NCBI RefSeq assembly: GCF_014205165.1
Contig: NZ_JACHMZ010000001.1
Coordinates: 7,050,501 to 7,114,500 of the forward strand
DNA from: Micromonospora carbonacea
GTDB lineage: Bacteria; Actinomycetota; Actinomycetes; Mycobacteriales; Micromonosporaceae
DNA: 64,000 bases
Direction: 5' to 3'
This document shows positions 39,336-48,515 of this stretch, in pieces. A model generated the notes under the pieces. That model had not been told where the DNA came from, ran no database searches, and saw nothing but the letters and a program-made list of their open reading frames with translations. The translations under genes and the position numbers were made by a program. Each line of letters starts with the position of its first letter. Within the stretch, counting starts at the first letter, position 1.

Positions 39336-39729
39336 CGTCGTGCCACCCCCCTCGCTTCTGCTCCCGACCGCCGCGGTGGTCCAGCCGGACGACTCACCGG
39401 CCGTCGTCCACAAGTTATCCACAGCCTGTGTGTACTGACCGATTGTGGCCCCCCGCCCGAAGCGGGTGGGACCTGCCCCCTGTCTGAACGGGCGCTGAAG
39501 CGGGTTTCACCGTGCCGAACGATTCACTGCCTGGTCGGGTCTTGCCCGAGTCCGGTCCTGCTCGACGACGACCGTCTCGCCCGACGACGGGAACGGGGCG
39601 ACGACGCCGACCGCAAACGCGCACGCTAACAGCGCGGGGCCGGGGCCATCAACCGTCGACGCGGTGGCGCCCTTGGCGACATCAGTGAAAAGCAGCGCTT
39701 CGGTCGTGGTCAGGGGCGTTGCGGGATGT
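39336..39729. other. dnaA-rpmH divergent intergenic region
   Basis: Contains the dnaA leader with its DnaA box and no supported gene. The segment 39430-39500 includes a GCCCCCCGCCCGAAGCGGG-type inverted stretch. No dnaA promoter pair was convincing. Confidence 0.5.
39415..39423 (+). promoter_or_regulatory. DnaA box upstream of dnaA
   Basis: A perfect TTATCCACA, with a degenerate TCGTCCACA at 39404-39412 beside it, about 80 bases upstream of the dnaA start. This is the usual position for DnaA autoregulation. Confidence 0.8.
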
Positions 39730-39758
39730 TTGACGCTCATTGCCCCGCTGCGTAGGCT
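39730..39758 (+). promoter_or_regulatory. Likely rpmH promoter
   Basis: TTGACG (39730-39735) and TAGGCT (39753-39758) with a 17-base spacer, a good housekeeping sigma-factor match, about 190 bases upstream of rpmH and reading toward it. Confidence 0.7.
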
Positions 39759-39944
39759 GGAACGGCTGCTCTGCCGCCCTCTGCTAGGGTGGTGCGTGCT
39801 TGCTGTCCGCGGTCGCCTGCCCCGCATCGTCGAGGTCCCGCGCCGCCGGGCAGCACCGATCGGGGGCCACCGCCGAGGTGGCCTGGACCACCACACGACC
39901 CCGGCGGTCCTGCGCCCGGGGCGTACGAAAACGGAGAGCCTGAC

Positions 39945-40082
39945 GTGAGCAAGCGCACCTACCAGCCGAACAACCGCCGGCGCGCGAAGACCCACGGCTT
40001 CCGGCTGCGCATGCGCACCCGGGCCGGCCGCGCCATCATCTCGACCCGTCGCGCCAAGGGCCGCACCCGCCTGTCGGCCTGA
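39945..40082 (+). CDS. rpmH: Ribosomal protein L34 (bL34)
   Basis: 45-residue, highly basic ribosomal protein: [19 protein letters not shown] to [11 protein letters not shown], full length for bL34. The start is GTG 39945 with GGAG nine bases upstream. First gene of the rpmH-rnpA-yidD-yidC-jag-rsmG cluster. Confidence 0.98.
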   Translation: MSKRTYQPNNRRRAKTHGFRLRMRTRAGRAIISTRRAKGRTRLSA

Positions 40083-40118
40083 GGCCGACCGAGGCCGGTC
40101 CGGGGGACGTGGGCAGTC

Positions 40119-40535
40119 GTGCTGGCCGCCGCGCAACGACTGCGGCGCAGCAGTGACTTCGCCGCAGCGGTCCGGGCTGGTCGCCGGGCGGGCCGTGGCG
40201 TGCTCGTCGTCCACCTGACCCTGCCCGGCACATCGGGGACACCGACGGACGTCTCGCCGGAGCCGGCGCGGACCACCGCTGCGGAGCACACCGCCGCAGC
40301 GACCCGCGCCGGCTTCGTCGTGTCCAAGGCCGTCGGCCCGGCCGTGGTCCGTAACGCGGTCCGGCGTCGGTTGCGGCACCTGGTCCGCGAGCGGCTCGCG
40401 GCCCTGCCCGAAGGCAGCACCCTGGTCGTACGGGCACTCCCGGCCGCAGCCGAGGCGTCCTACCCCCGGCTCGGGGCCGACCTCGACGCGGCGATCGCCG
40501 CAGCCCGCGCCCCCCGGGGGCGGCGGCCCCGATGA
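40119..40535 (+). CDS. rnpA: Ribonuclease P protein component
   Basis: Protein cofactor of RNase P in tRNA 5' maturation, 138 residues. RNA-binding motif [19 protein letters not shown] (RNR motif) is intact; [11 protein letters not shown] precedes it. The N-terminal core [20 protein letters not shown] is standard. An Ala/Thr-rich insertion ([17 protein letters not shown]) lengthens the central loop. The start is GTG 40119. The stop overlaps yidD by four bases (ATGA). Confidence 0.96.
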   Translation: MLAAAQRLRRSSDFAAAVRAGRRAGRGVLVVHLTLPGTSGTPTDVSPEPARTTAAEHTAAATRAGFVVSKAVGPAVVRNAVRRRLRHLVRERLAALPEGSTLVVRALPAAAEASYPRLGADLDAAIAAARAPRGRRPR

Positions 40536-40819
40536 GCAGCGATTCCACCGCTTCGCGGCCGACGGGCTTGGGTGCCCGGGTGCTGACCGGCCCCATCGTC
40601 GCGTACCGTCGTTGGATAAGCCCGGCGCTGCCGGCCCGCTGTCGGTTCTACCCGTCGTGCAGTGCGTACGCCCTTGAGGCCGTGGCCCGGCACGGCGCGA
40701 TCCGGGGGGTCGGCCTGACGGTCCGACGGTTGTTGCGCTGCCACCCCTTTCACCCTGGTGGACACGACCCGGTGCCCGAGCCGGGCGGTCGCCGCCGTGC
40801 CGAAGTGACTGGAGCCTGA
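40532..40819 (+). CDS. yidD: Membrane protein insertion efficiency factor YidD
   Basis: A 95-residue small membrane-associated protein that aids YidC/Sec-dependent insertion. Family core: [26 protein letters not shown] with the conserved FxPSCS, then [20 protein letters not shown] 40532 overlaps the rnpA stop, so coupled. The N-terminus is extended by about 18 residues relative to the minimal family domain. Confidence 0.96.
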   Translation: MSSDSTASRPTGLGARVLTGPIVAYRRWISPALPARCRFYPSCSAYALEAVARHGAIRGVGLTVRRLLRCHPFHPGGHDPVPEPGGRRRAEVTGA

Positions 40820-40822
40820 GAA

Positions 40823-41806
40823 TTGTTCAGTCTGGACTGGATCTACTACGCGATCTCGTGGATCCTGCTGACCTGGCACTCGGCCTGGGACGCCATCGGA
40901 GTGCCGGTCGACGCGGTGATCGGGACGAACTGGGCCTGGATCCTGGCCATCGTCTTCCTGGTGGTCACCGTCCGGGTGATCCTGTTCCCGGTCTTCGTCA
41001 AGCAGATCAAGTCCCAGCGGGCCATGCAGGCGCTCCAGCCCAAGGTGAAGGAGCTCCAGGAGAAGCACAAGGGTGACCGGGAGACGCTCCAGAAGGAGAT
41101 GATGGAGCTCTACCGGAAGGAAAAGGCCAACCCGCTCATGGGCTGCCTTCCGATGTTCCTCCAGATCCCGGTCTTCCTCGGCCTCTTCCACGTGCTGCGC
41201 CGCCTCGACCCCGCCAAGGTCAACAAGACGCTCTACGGCTGGACGGTCGAGCAGTTCGACAGCGCCTCCAGCGCCAAACTCTTCACCGCGCCGATCGCCG
41301 GCAAGTTCGGCTCGACGGCCGACGAGCTGGCCCGCCTCGGGGCCAACGGCACCACCGTGAAGGTGATCGCCGGCATCCTGGTCCTGGTGATGATGGGCAC
41401 CACCTACCTCACCAGCCGCCAGATGATCCTCAAGACCGGCTGGGCGGAGGACCCGCAGCAGAAGATGGTGCAGCGTCTGATGCTCTACGGCATCCCGCTG
41501 TCGCTGCTCGTCTCCGGCGCGATCTTCCCCATCGGTGTGATCATCTACTGGGTCACGAACAACCTCTTCACCCTCGGCCAGCAGCAGTGGGTGCTGCGCA
41601 AGTACCCGCCGCCGCCCACCCCGGGCCGCACCGGCGTCAAGTCCACCAGCCCGGTCCAGCCGGCCAAGACCGCCGGCCTGTTCGGTCGCAAGGCCGCCCC
41701 CGCCCCGGTCAAGCAGGCCCCGGCGACGCCGAAGGTCGCCGGCCCGAAGCCGGGCGCCAAGCCGGTCAACCCGAAGAAGAGCGGCCCGGCCAAGCGCCAG
41801 GGCTGA
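40823..41806 (+). CDS. yidC: Membrane protein insertase YidC
   Basis: Oxa1/YidC-family insertase, 327 residues, without the large periplasmic domain of Gram-negative YidC. WILAIVFLVVTVRVILFPVF places the groove Arg in the first core helix; the cytosolic hairpin AMQALQPKVKELQEKHKGDR is typical; later helices are VIAGILVLVMMGTTYLT and IPLSLLVSGAIFPIGVIIY. The C-terminal tail is Lys/Pro-rich. TTG 40823 has GGAG eight bases upstream. It lies three bases after yidD. Confidence 0.95.
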   Translation: MFSLDWIYYAISWILLTWHSAWDAIGVPVDAVIGTNWAWILAIVFLVVTVRVILFPVFVKQIKSQRAMQALQPKVKELQEKHKGDRETLQKEMMELYRKEKANPLMGCLPMFLQIPVFLGLFHVLRRLDPAKVNKTLYGWTVEQFDSASSAKLFTAPIAGKFGSTADELARLGANGTTVKVIAGILVLVMMGTTYLTSRQMILKTGWAEDPQQKMVQRLMLYGIPLSLLVSGAIFPIGVIIYWVTNNLFTLGQQQWVLRKYPPPPTPGRTGVKSTSPVQPAKTAGLFGRKAAPAPVKQAPATPKVAGPKPGAKPVNPKKSGPAKRQG

Positions 41807-41813
41807 CGCCTCC

Positions 41814-41845
41814 CCCGTCCGCGCCGGCCGCCCGGCGCGGACGGG
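41814..41845 (+). terminator. Hairpin after yidC
   Basis: Perfect 14-bp arms CCCGTCCGCGCCGG (41814-41827) and CCGGCGCGGACGGG (41832-41845) with a 4-base loop, seven bases after the yidC stop. It may attenuate or end transcription before jag, which would then need its own promoter in the 170-base gap. Confidence 0.75.
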
Positions 41846-42019
41846 ACCGGGCCCTGGCCGCCGTCCGTGGGGCAGCGCCGGGCCCGACCCACCGCGCGCA
41901 GCGCGGCCGCGGGCGACAGCCGCCCGTACAGACGTGCCCGTGGGCACCGGCGACCTCCCGCCGGCCCCGGGGAACCAGCGGACCCGACGGTCCGGCCGAG
42001 CGAGTACGGAGATGAGACC

Positions 42020-42610
42020 GTGACCGAGACCAGCATCCCCAGCGCTGACAAGTCAGTGGACGAGGAGAGCGCGCCGATCGAGGCCACCGACGACACCGAG
42101 GAGGAGGCCGAGACCGGGGCCGCCCCCCGGGAGAAGAAGGCGCCGGCCGAGAGCGAGCTGTTCCGGCAGAGCGAGATCGCCGCCGACTACGTCGAGGGGC
42201 TGCTCGACATCCTCGACTACGACGGGGACATCGACGAGCTGGTGTCCGGTGGGCGTCCGGTGGTCGAGGTCGTTGGCGGCCGGTTGCAGAACCTGGTCGG
42301 GCAGCGCGGGGCCACCCTGGAGGCGCTCCAGGAGCTGGCCCGGCTGGCGGTGTTCCGGCAGACCGGGACCCCGAGCCGGCTGCTGCTCGACGTCGGCGGA
42401 TACCGCGCCACCCGGCGCAAGGAGCTCGCCGCCGTCGCCAAGAACGCGGTGGAGAAGGTCAAGGAGTACGGGGAGCCGGTGCGGCTCGAACCGATGTCCG
42501 CCTTCGAGCGTAAGTGCGTCCACGACGTCGTCAACGCGATGAGCGGCGTGGAGAGCGAGTCCGAGGGCGTCGAGCCGAACCGTCGCATCGTCGTCCGGCC
42601 CGCGGACTGA
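42020..42610 (+). CDS. jag: RNA-binding protein Jag/KhpB (KH and R3H domains)
   Basis: A 196-residue RNA-binding protein of the SpoIIIJ-associated family. The acidic N-terminus (DEESAPIEATDDTEEEAE) precedes a KH domain with GxxG-type loop LVGQRGATLEALQELARLAV, then an R3H domain with MSAFERKCVHDVVNAM (Arg-x3-His). It lacks the full Jag_N domain of Bacillus. GTG 42020 has GGAG eight bases upstream; the open frame extending upstream crosses a terminator and is not supported. rsmG follows after four bases. Confidence 0.93.
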   Translation: MTETSIPSADKSVDEESAPIEATDDTEEEAETGAAPREKKAPAESELFRQSEIAADYVEGLLDILDYDGDIDELVSGGRPVVEVVGGRLQNLVGQRGATLEALQELARLAVFRQTGTPSRLLLDVGGYRATRRKELAAVAKNAVEKVKEYGEPVRLEPMSAFERKCVHDVVNAMSGVESESEGVEPNRRIVVRPAD

Positions 42611-42614
42611 CCGG

Positions 42615-43523
42615 GTGACCCACGACGACACCACGGCTGACACCGTGTCCGGCCCGGGCGGCGCGCTGCCCGGGCCGTCGCCTGCCCGGCCCGGGTCGGC
42701 CGACGAGGTGCCCCGCGCCGGGGCCGCGCCGTCCGGCGTGACCGCACCGGTCCCCGGGGACGATTCGCCCCACCCGACCGGAGAGACGCCGGATCCGGCG
42801 GCCGCGACGCTGCCGCCGGAGCTGGCGGAAGCCGCCCGTGCCCTCTTCGGCGACCGGCTCGACCTCGCCGCCGCGTACGCGGAAGTGCTCGCCACCGACG
42901 GGGTGGTCCGCGGCCTGATCGGGCCACGGGAGGCGCCGCGGATCTGGGACCGGCACCTGCTCAACTGCGCCGCGGTGGCGGAACGGATCCCGCCGGACGC
43001 GTCGGTGCTCGACGTCGGCTCGGGTGCCGGCCTGCCCGGGCTGGTGTTGGCCATCGCGCGGCCTGACCTGACGGTCACCCTGGTCGAGCCGCTGTCCCGC
43101 CGCACCTCGTTCCTCGTCGAGGTGGTCGAGGAGTTGGGGCTGGCGAAGACGGTCCGCGTCTTCCGGGGGCGGGCCGAGGAGGCGGCGACCGGCTCCACCG
43201 GGGTCGGTCCCTTCAGCGCGGACGTCGTGACCGCCCGCGCCGTCGCCCCGCTCGACCGCCTCGCCGCGTGGTGCCTGCCGCTGACCGTGCGCGGGGGGCG
43301 GCTGGTGGCCATGAAGGGTGTGTCCGCCGCCGAGGAGATCGCGGAACACGCCGAGGCCGTCGCGAAGCTGGGCGGCGGCGAGCCGAGCGTGCAGCTCTGC
43401 GGGGTCGGCGTGATCGAGCCGCCGGCGACGGTGGTGGAGATCGTGCGTGAGCGGGTGGTGAACCAGCCCCGCGTCAAGTCGGCGGCGAAGCGCTCGCGCG
43501 GCGGGCGTCGCCGGGGCCGCTGA
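42615..43523 (+). CDS. rsmG: 16S rRNA G527 N7-methyltransferase RsmG (GidB)
   Basis: Methylates G527 of 16S rRNA with SAM; loss gives low-level streptomycin resistance in other bacteria. SAM-binding VLDVGSGAGLPGLVLAIARP near residue 140, preceded by IWDRHLLNCAAVAERIP. 302 residues: about 70 residues of Pro/Gly/Ala-rich N-terminus are extra compared with typical 230-residue RsmG, so an internal start is possible, but the GTG 42615 start is directly coupled to jag. The C-terminus is basic ([11 protein letters not shown]). Confidence 0.94.
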   Translation: MTHDDTTADTVSGPGGALPGPSPARPGSADEVPRAGAAPSGVTAPVPGDDSPHPTGETPDPAAATLPPELAEAARALFGDRLDLAAAYAEVLATDGVVRGLIGPREAPRIWDRHLLNCAAVAERIPPDASVLDVGSGAGLPGLVLAIARPDLTVTLVEPLSRRTSFLVEVVEELGLAKTVRVFRGRAEEAATGSTGVGPFSADVVTARAVAPLDRLAAWCLPLTVRGGRLVAMKGVSAAEEIAEHAEAVAKLGGGEPSVQLCGVGVIEPPATVVEIVRERVVNQPRVKSAAKRSRGGRRRGR

Positions 43524-43787
43524 GCCCGCTTCCTCCCCTCGGTCGGCTTCCCACCGCAGCTCGGGTCGTTGATCCGGGTGCGGATACGCGCGGCCGGGAA
43601 AACCCGGCGTGGACCGGCCGCGCCCGTCCGCCGTAGGCTGACCGCGCGTCGATAGTGTGGAGCGGACGGCATCTGGCCGCCAGGGGGTCCCGGCCGCTCC
43701 CGCCGGGCCGTAGGCTCCGTGATGCGAATGAGCGTGGCCAAGACGACGGGGTGCGGACCGACCATCCGGAGCGGGTAGGGATGACAG
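43524..43787. other. rsmG-parA intergenic region
   Basis: 264 bases, no supported gene. TAGTGT near 43652 is a possible -10 for parA but lacks a good -35. Confidence 0.4.
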
Positions 43788-45140
43788 GTGCATGACGACG
43801 GCAGGTACGACGATCCACGGGTGAACGGGCGCGGAGAACGGTCCGCAGTTGGCCCTGTTTCACGTGAAACAGGCGCGCCCGGCTGGCCCGGTGACCCGTA
43901 CGGGGCTGCGGCGTACCCGCACGGCAGCGACCCCGTTCCCCGCGGCGACGCCCCGCCAGCCGGCCCCGGCGCGGGAGGCGGTGCCGCCTCGCAGGCGGAG
44001 GCGACCGGGACGGTGTACGGCAGGGCCGGTCAACCCGGCGATGCTCCGGAGGCCGACCGTCCCGATCCCGGGTTCTCCGCTCACGTCGGGTCGACACCCC
44101 GGCCCGCCGCCGTCCTGCCCCAGCAGTCCGCACCGCACGTGGTGCCCGGCGCGACCCCGAGGGCCGCCGTTCCAGTCGACACGCCGGCGTCGCCGGGCGG
44201 AGCCTATGGCGCCGAACCGGCCGATGCCGCGTACGTTTCACGTGAAACCCCGACGCGCGAAGAGGATGACCCACCGTTGGCTATGGAGGCAATGCGCGCC
44301 GTGCAGATCCTTAATCCGAGTGGCGAGGTGACCATGCCGCGTCCGGAGCGGACCCGGGTGATGTGCGTCGCCAACCAGAAGGGCGGCGTGGGGAAGACCA
44401 CGACCACGGTGAACCTGGCGGTGGCGCTCGCCCTGCACGGCAACCGGGTCCTCGTGGTCGACCTCGACCCGCAGGGCAACGCGTCGACCGGGCTGAACGT
44501 CCCGCACCACACCGGGGTGCCGGACGTCTACGACTGCCTGATCAACAGCGTTCCCCTGGAGGAGGTGGCCCAGGGCGTCGAGGGCATCCCCAACCTGTGG
44601 TGCGTGCCGGCCACGATCGACCTGGCGGGCGCGGAGATCGAGCTGGTGTCGGTCGTCGCCCGTGAGTCGCGGCTGTCCCGGGCGATCGAGGCCTACCCCG
44701 GCCACTTCGACTACGTCTTCATCGACTGCCCGCCGTCGCTGGGCCTGCTCACCGTCAACGCGCTGGTGGCCGCGCAGGAGGTGCTCATCCCCATCCAGTG
44801 CGAGTACTACGCGCTGGAAGGGCTGAACCAGCTGATCAACAACATCAACCTGGTCCGGAAGCACCTCAACCCCAGGCTCGACGTCTCCACCATCCTGCTC
44901 ACCATGTACGACCGGCGGACGCGGCTGGCCGACGCGGTGGAGCAGGACGTCCGGAACCACTTCGGCGACAAGGTCCTCCAGGCGGTGATTCCCCGCAACG
45001 TCAGGGTCTCCGAGGCACCGAGTTACGGCCAGTCGGTCATGACCTACGATCCCGGATCACGGGGGGCGACGAGTTACTTCGAAGCCGCCCAGGAGATCGC
45101 CGAGCGTGGGGTCAAGGAGCCGGTGAGCCGGAATGCGTAG
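43788..45140 (+). CDS. parA: Chromosome-partitioning ATPase ParA
   Basis: Walker-type ATPase that moves ParB-parS complexes. 450 residues: an N-terminal ~185-residue Pro/Gly/Ala-rich extension and a canonical ParA core. Deviant Walker A ANQKGGVGKTTTTVNLA; Walker A' VVDLDPQGNASTGL; Walker B YVFIDCPPSLGLLTVNAL. The extension encodes VSRET twice (residues about 24 and 149), each from a parS site read in frame; the mycobacterial ParA I recall has the same VSRET feature, which supports the long start at GTG 43788. Shorter starts (ATG 44284, ATG 44334) are possible. parB starts 30 bases downstream. Confidence 0.94.
   Translation: MHDDGRYDDPRVNGRGERSAVGPVSRETGAPGWPGDPYGAAAYPHGSDPVPRGDAPPAGPGAGGGAASQAEATGTVYGRAGQPGDAPEADRPDPGFSAHVGSTPRPAAVLPQQSAPHVVPGATPRAAVPVDTPASPGGAYGAEPADAAYVSRETPTREEDDPPLAMEAMRAVQILNPSGEVTMPRPERTRVMCVANQKGGVGKTTTTVNLAVALALHGNRVLVVDLDPQGNASTGLNVPHHTGVPDVYDCLINSVPLEEVAQGVEGIPNLWCVPATIDLAGAEIELVSVVARESRLSRAIEAYPGHFDYVFIDCPPSLGLLTVNALVAAQEVLIPIQCEYYALEGLNQLINNINLVRKHLNPRLDVSTILLTMYDRRTRLADAVEQDVRNHFGDKVLQAVIPRNVRVSEAPSYGQSVMTYDPGSRGATSYFEAAQEIAERGVKEPVSRNA
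43856..43871. promoter_or_regulatory. parS site (perfect 16-mer)
   Basis: TGTTTCACGTGAAACA, the full palindromic ParB-binding consensus, located inside the 5' part of parA where it encodes VSRET. Confidence 0.95.
44235..44248. promoter_or_regulatory. parS site within parA
   Basis: GTTTCACGTGAAAC, the 14-base core consensus, again read as VSRET in the ParA frame just upstream of the ATPase core. Confidence 0.93.
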
Positions 45141-45170
45141 TGGTGCGGACAAGTCGCTGGGAGGCATCGT

Positions 45171-46202
45171 ATGAAGAACCGTCCTCGGGGCGGTCTGGGT
45201 CGAGGGCTCGGGGCACTGATCCCCACCGGCCCGGTCCAGCCCGTCGAGACGACGACGGCGATGCCCGAAGACGACGAGGCATTCGTCCCGGCCTCGGCGC
45301 CGGCCCCGGTGATGACGCCGGCCGACGTCGAAGTCGCCGCGGCCGTGCCGCTGTCCGAGCCGCAACTCAGCCCGGTGCCCGGTGCCCGGTTCGCCGAAGT
45401 GCCGGTCGATGCGATCGTCCCCAACCCGAAGCAACCTCGCCAGGTCTTCGACGAGGACGCCCTGGAGGAGCTGAAGACCTCCATCCAGGAGGTCGGCTTC
45501 CTCCAGCCGATCGTGGTGCGGGCCCTGGACGGCGAGAAGTACGAGCTCGTCATGGGCGAGCGCCGGTGGCGGGCGGCGCAGGCGGTCGGCCGGGAGAACA
45601 TTCCCGCCATCGTCCGGGACACCCGCGACGACGCCATGCTCCGGGACGCGCTGCTGGAGAACATCCACCGGGCCAACCTCAACCCGCTGGAGGAGGCCGC
45701 CGCATACCAGCAACTGCTGGAGGAGTTCGGCGCGACCCACGAGGAACTGGCCCGCCGGATCGGCCGGAGCCGCCCCCAGATCTCCAACACCATCCGGCTG
45801 CTGAACCTGCCCGCGCAGGTGCAGCGGCGCGTCGCCGCCGGGCTGCTCTCCGCCGGCCACGCCCGCGCGCTGCTGAGCCTGGACGAGGCGCAGGCGCAGG
45901 AGCAACTCGCGGCGCGCATCGTCGCCGAAGGGCTCTCCGTCCGCTCGACCGAGGAGATCGTCGCGCTGGCCCTGGCGGACGGGCCGGCGAAGGCCCCGGC
46001 CGCGAAGCGGCGGACCACGGCGCACGCCCCGGCCCTCACGGACCTCGCGGACCGGCTCTCCGACCGGTTCGACACCCGGGTGAAGGTGGACATCGGCCGG
46101 AGCAAGGGCAAGATCACCATCGAGTTCGCCACGGTCGACGACCTGGAGCGAATCGTCGGCATCATCGGGGTCGGCCAGGAGGAGGAGACCCCCGAGGACT
46201 GA
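45171..46202 (+). CDS. parB: Chromosome-partitioning protein ParB
   Basis: parS-binding CTPase clamp, 343 residues. The N-terminal [13 protein letters not shown] is the ParA-interacting box. CTP-binding region: [31 protein letters not shown] and [13 protein letters not shown] (GERRxRA). The helix-turn-helix [20 protein letters not shown] binds parS. The C-terminal dimerisation domain is present ([21 protein letters not shown]). ATG 45171. Ends at a terminator hairpin. Confidence 0.97.
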   Translation: MKNRPRGGLGRGLGALIPTGPVQPVETTTAMPEDDEAFVPASAPAPVMTPADVEVAAAVPLSEPQLSPVPGARFAEVPVDAIVPNPKQPRQVFDEDALEELKTSIQEVGFLQPIVVRALDGEKYELVMGERRWRAAQAVGRENIPAIVRDTRDDAMLRDALLENIHRANLNPLEEAAAYQQLLEEFGATHEELARRIGRSRPQISNTIRLLNLPAQVQRRVAAGLLSAGHARALLSLDEAQAQEQLAARIVAEGLSVRSTEEIVALALADGPAKAPAAKRRTTAHAPALTDLADRLSDRFDTRVKVDIGRSKGKITIEFATVDDLERIVGIIGVGQEEETPED

Positions 46203-46219
46203 GCCCGCCCCTGCCCGCC

Positions 46220-46259
46220 CGTCGGCCGCGCCGTCCCACCCGGGACGACGCGGCCGACG
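46220..46259 (+). terminator. parB terminator
   Basis: CGTCGGCCGCG and CGCGGCCGACG pair perfectly, extended inward by CGTCCC/GGGACG after one unpaired base on each side. It lies 18 bases after the parB stop. Confidence 0.75.
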
Positions 46260-46528
46260 CGTCCCGGGCGACTGCGCCGGGCAGGGCTGCCGTCGGGGCG
46301 GGCGGGACCGCCGGGCCGCGCTGCGGGACACCGCCGCGATGAGCGCGTAGGCGGCGTCGATGCGGAACGCCCCGGCCGTCCTGCGGAGCGCCGCCTGTGG
46401 CGGGGCATCCCCCGCATCGGCCGGTGCCAGGCGACCCGGGCATGTTGCTGGGGCGGTGAAGGGTTCGCCACCCTCGCCCCGGCCCTTCCTCCGGTGCGGC
46501 GAGGTCCGCGCGTCGCGGTTGCCGGCGC

Positions 46529-46542
46529 GTTCCACGTGAAAC
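46529..46542. promoter_or_regulatory. parS-like site
   Basis: GTTCCACGTGAAAC, one mismatch to the consensus. Confidence 0.8.
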
Positions 46543-46696
46543 CTTCCGGCCGTCGGTGGGCGGGCTCGGTCCCACGATGCCAGGAGACGGGACAGGCCCG
46601 GCCGGCGATCGGCTCCGGGCTCATGGGGTACGGCCACAGCGTTGGCGACGGTCGTTGGCGACAGGGCGAGCCGGTGCGCCTCTCGGCCGGCCCTGG

Positions 46697-46759
46697 CGCC
46701 CTGTCGGCGACATGGGGGTGTCCCGAGGCCCCGGACACCGCAACGTCGCCGACAGGGCG
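46697..46759. repeat. Nested hairpin in the parS region
   Basis: Outer arms CGCCCTGTCGGCGAC (46697-46711) and GTCGCCGACAGGGCG (46745-46759) are perfect; inside them GGTGTCC (46717-46723) pairs with GGACACC (46733-46739). Confidence 0.8.
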
Positions 46760-46991
46760 GCGGGCCGCCGGGCGACCCCGGACGCCACCCGCAGTCCGCT
46801 CGCCCAGCAGGCACCGAATAGCACCCGCAGCGCCGCCCGGCCGGGTCCCGGAGCCAGGTACCGGGTCCGGGCCGGCCCCGGGCCGAACACCGCCTCCCGG
46901 ACGCGGCGTCCCGGCTCTACCCTGCCGGTGGACTCCGTATGGCCGCCCAGTCGGCGCGCGCACCCGTTTGCCTCGGTCCTGCCGCCCGCTG

Positions 46992-47005
46992 GTTCCACGT
47001 GAAAC
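46992..47005. promoter_or_regulatory. parS-like site
   Basis: GTTCCACGTGAAAC, one mismatch to the consensus. Confidence 0.8.
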
Positions 47006-47205
47006 GGGCCTCCGTCGCTCCGGGGCTCGGTGCCGCAGGTGGGGCCTACGGTCGCTGCAGGCGCAAGGAGAACGTCGACGGTGGTGACCCGTGACGGCGC
47101 CTGGCTCCGGGCCCCCTCTGCTCGGGTGAGCCGTCCGACTCGTCCAGCGCCGGAAGGCGACGCAGGGGCGGCGACCCCGGCCGTGCGGGGCGAAGCGCCG
47201 CCTCC

Positions 47206-47219
47206 GTTTCACGTGGAAC
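47206..47219. promoter_or_regulatory. parS-like site
   Basis: GTTTCACGTGGAAC, one mismatch to the consensus, the mirror image of the variant at 46529. Confidence 0.8.
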
Positions 47220-48235
47220 CGAGAGCCGGAAGACCCCACCGCCGAGATCGCCGACGCGCAGCACGCCAGACCCAGGGTCGCGCCCAGAGGTCGGCTCCGG
47301 CAGTGCTGTCCGCCCACCGGAGTCCACGGGTCCGGACGCATCCGATGCGCAGGCGCACAGGCGGCCGGGGGCGGAGTGCCCAGATCAGCGAGATGCCGCG
47401 GGGCCGGGGGCGCGGAGGGCGGAGGGCAGCGCGCAGGGCACAGCACGGAAGGACGTTGCTTGGGAACTCCGCCTGACGGCCTGGGGCCGGGAAGGCAGGC
47501 CCCCTAGGACGACGCCAGCGGCGGCGGCCCTCGTGCCCCGTCCGGCGGCCCCAAGGAGAGCTGGGCTCGGCATCCCGGCCTCGATCCCCCGCGGCCCCTG
47601 CCGGCAGACACACTTGCGCCCGCATCAGCGCGACCCGAGGGGGCAGGAGTGGGCCAAGGCCGGCACCCGTGAGGCGGCAGACCCCAGATGGTCCTCACGC
47701 CGTCGCGGGCTGCGTCCCCATCCCCGGGGCACCCGGCTGGCCGGTTCGGACCCGCACGGCCCTCTCAGCCGGCTGGCCCGATCTCTCCCGTGCGATCGCG
47801 CCGCGACGGGTCGTTCGCCGCCGCGCCGACGGCGCTCTCTCCGCCCGCCCTCGGCGGTCCTCGGCGGGCCCGCCGCATCCGACGATGACGAGTTCCCACT
47901 GACCGACGACCACTGAAGGAAGGTCGAGCACCCAGATCGGGCACCGGCACCGTCGCCTGGCACCTGTTCGGCCGGCCGCCCACGGAGAGCCGGGGCTGTC
48001 AACACCGCCGACGACCGCTTTCCGTGGCCCTCGCGGCGTCCGGCACGTCGGCCGGCGCACCAGACGACGCGGCTCGGCACCCCTGCGGCGGCGAAAGGAC
48101 GGCGTCGTCCGGCCCGGAAAGAGGCCGGCGATCGGGATCATGTTCGGGCGCTCAGGCAGCGACCCACAGGCCGCCGGCTCGTTAGGAACGAGGGAGACAA
48201 GAGGCTGTGCACAACCCTCGCCGAACGGCGTGGAG

Positions 48236-48361
48236 TTATCCACAGCGGTTTTCCACAGCCCCACCCCGTTTCACGTGAAACCCCGCGTGAAACGCGTTGT
48301 CAGCCTGTGGACGACGGGTAGTGGCGACCGCCTCGACGGCCTGTGGATAACGTGTGGACAA
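48236..48361. promoter_or_regulatory. Second DnaA-box cluster with parS
   Basis: Perfect boxes TTATCCACA (48236-48244), TGTGGATAA (48342-48350) and TGTGGACAA (48353-48361), plus TTTTCCACA near 48249. A consensus parS, GTTTCACGTGAAAC, sits among them at 48268-48281. The cluster is about 11 kb from oriC. Confidence 0.8.
48268..48281. promoter_or_regulatory. parS site (perfect core)
   Basis: GTTTCACGTGAAAC, the exact consensus, followed by a half-like GCGTGAAACGCG. Confidence 0.92.
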
Positions 48362-48515
48362 CGGTGGGGGACGCGCCCGGGGCGGACCTGCGCGGTGCCG
48401 CGACGGGCGCCTCGCCCGGCGGTTGCCACCGGGTCCGACGAGGGGCCGGGCCGCCCCTGGACGCTGGACGAATCAGGTAGGGACAGGGCCCGTCTGCTCG
48501 GTTAGGGTCAGCGTC

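Larger units (their letters stand above)
46203..48515. other. 2.3-kb gene-free region with clustered parS sites
   Basis: No reading frame here has recognisable domains or a credible start, and long frames overlap on both strands, as expected from GC bias alone. The region carries parS sites at 46529, 46992, 47206 and 48268, a nested hairpin at 46697 and DnaA boxes at 48236-48361. It is probably the core of the ParB-binding centromere. Confidence 0.65.

Noticed and set aside
46203..48515. Several frames of 100 to 790 codons on both strands after parB
   Set aside because: They overlap one another, have no recognisable domains and follow from GC bias in non-coding DNA.
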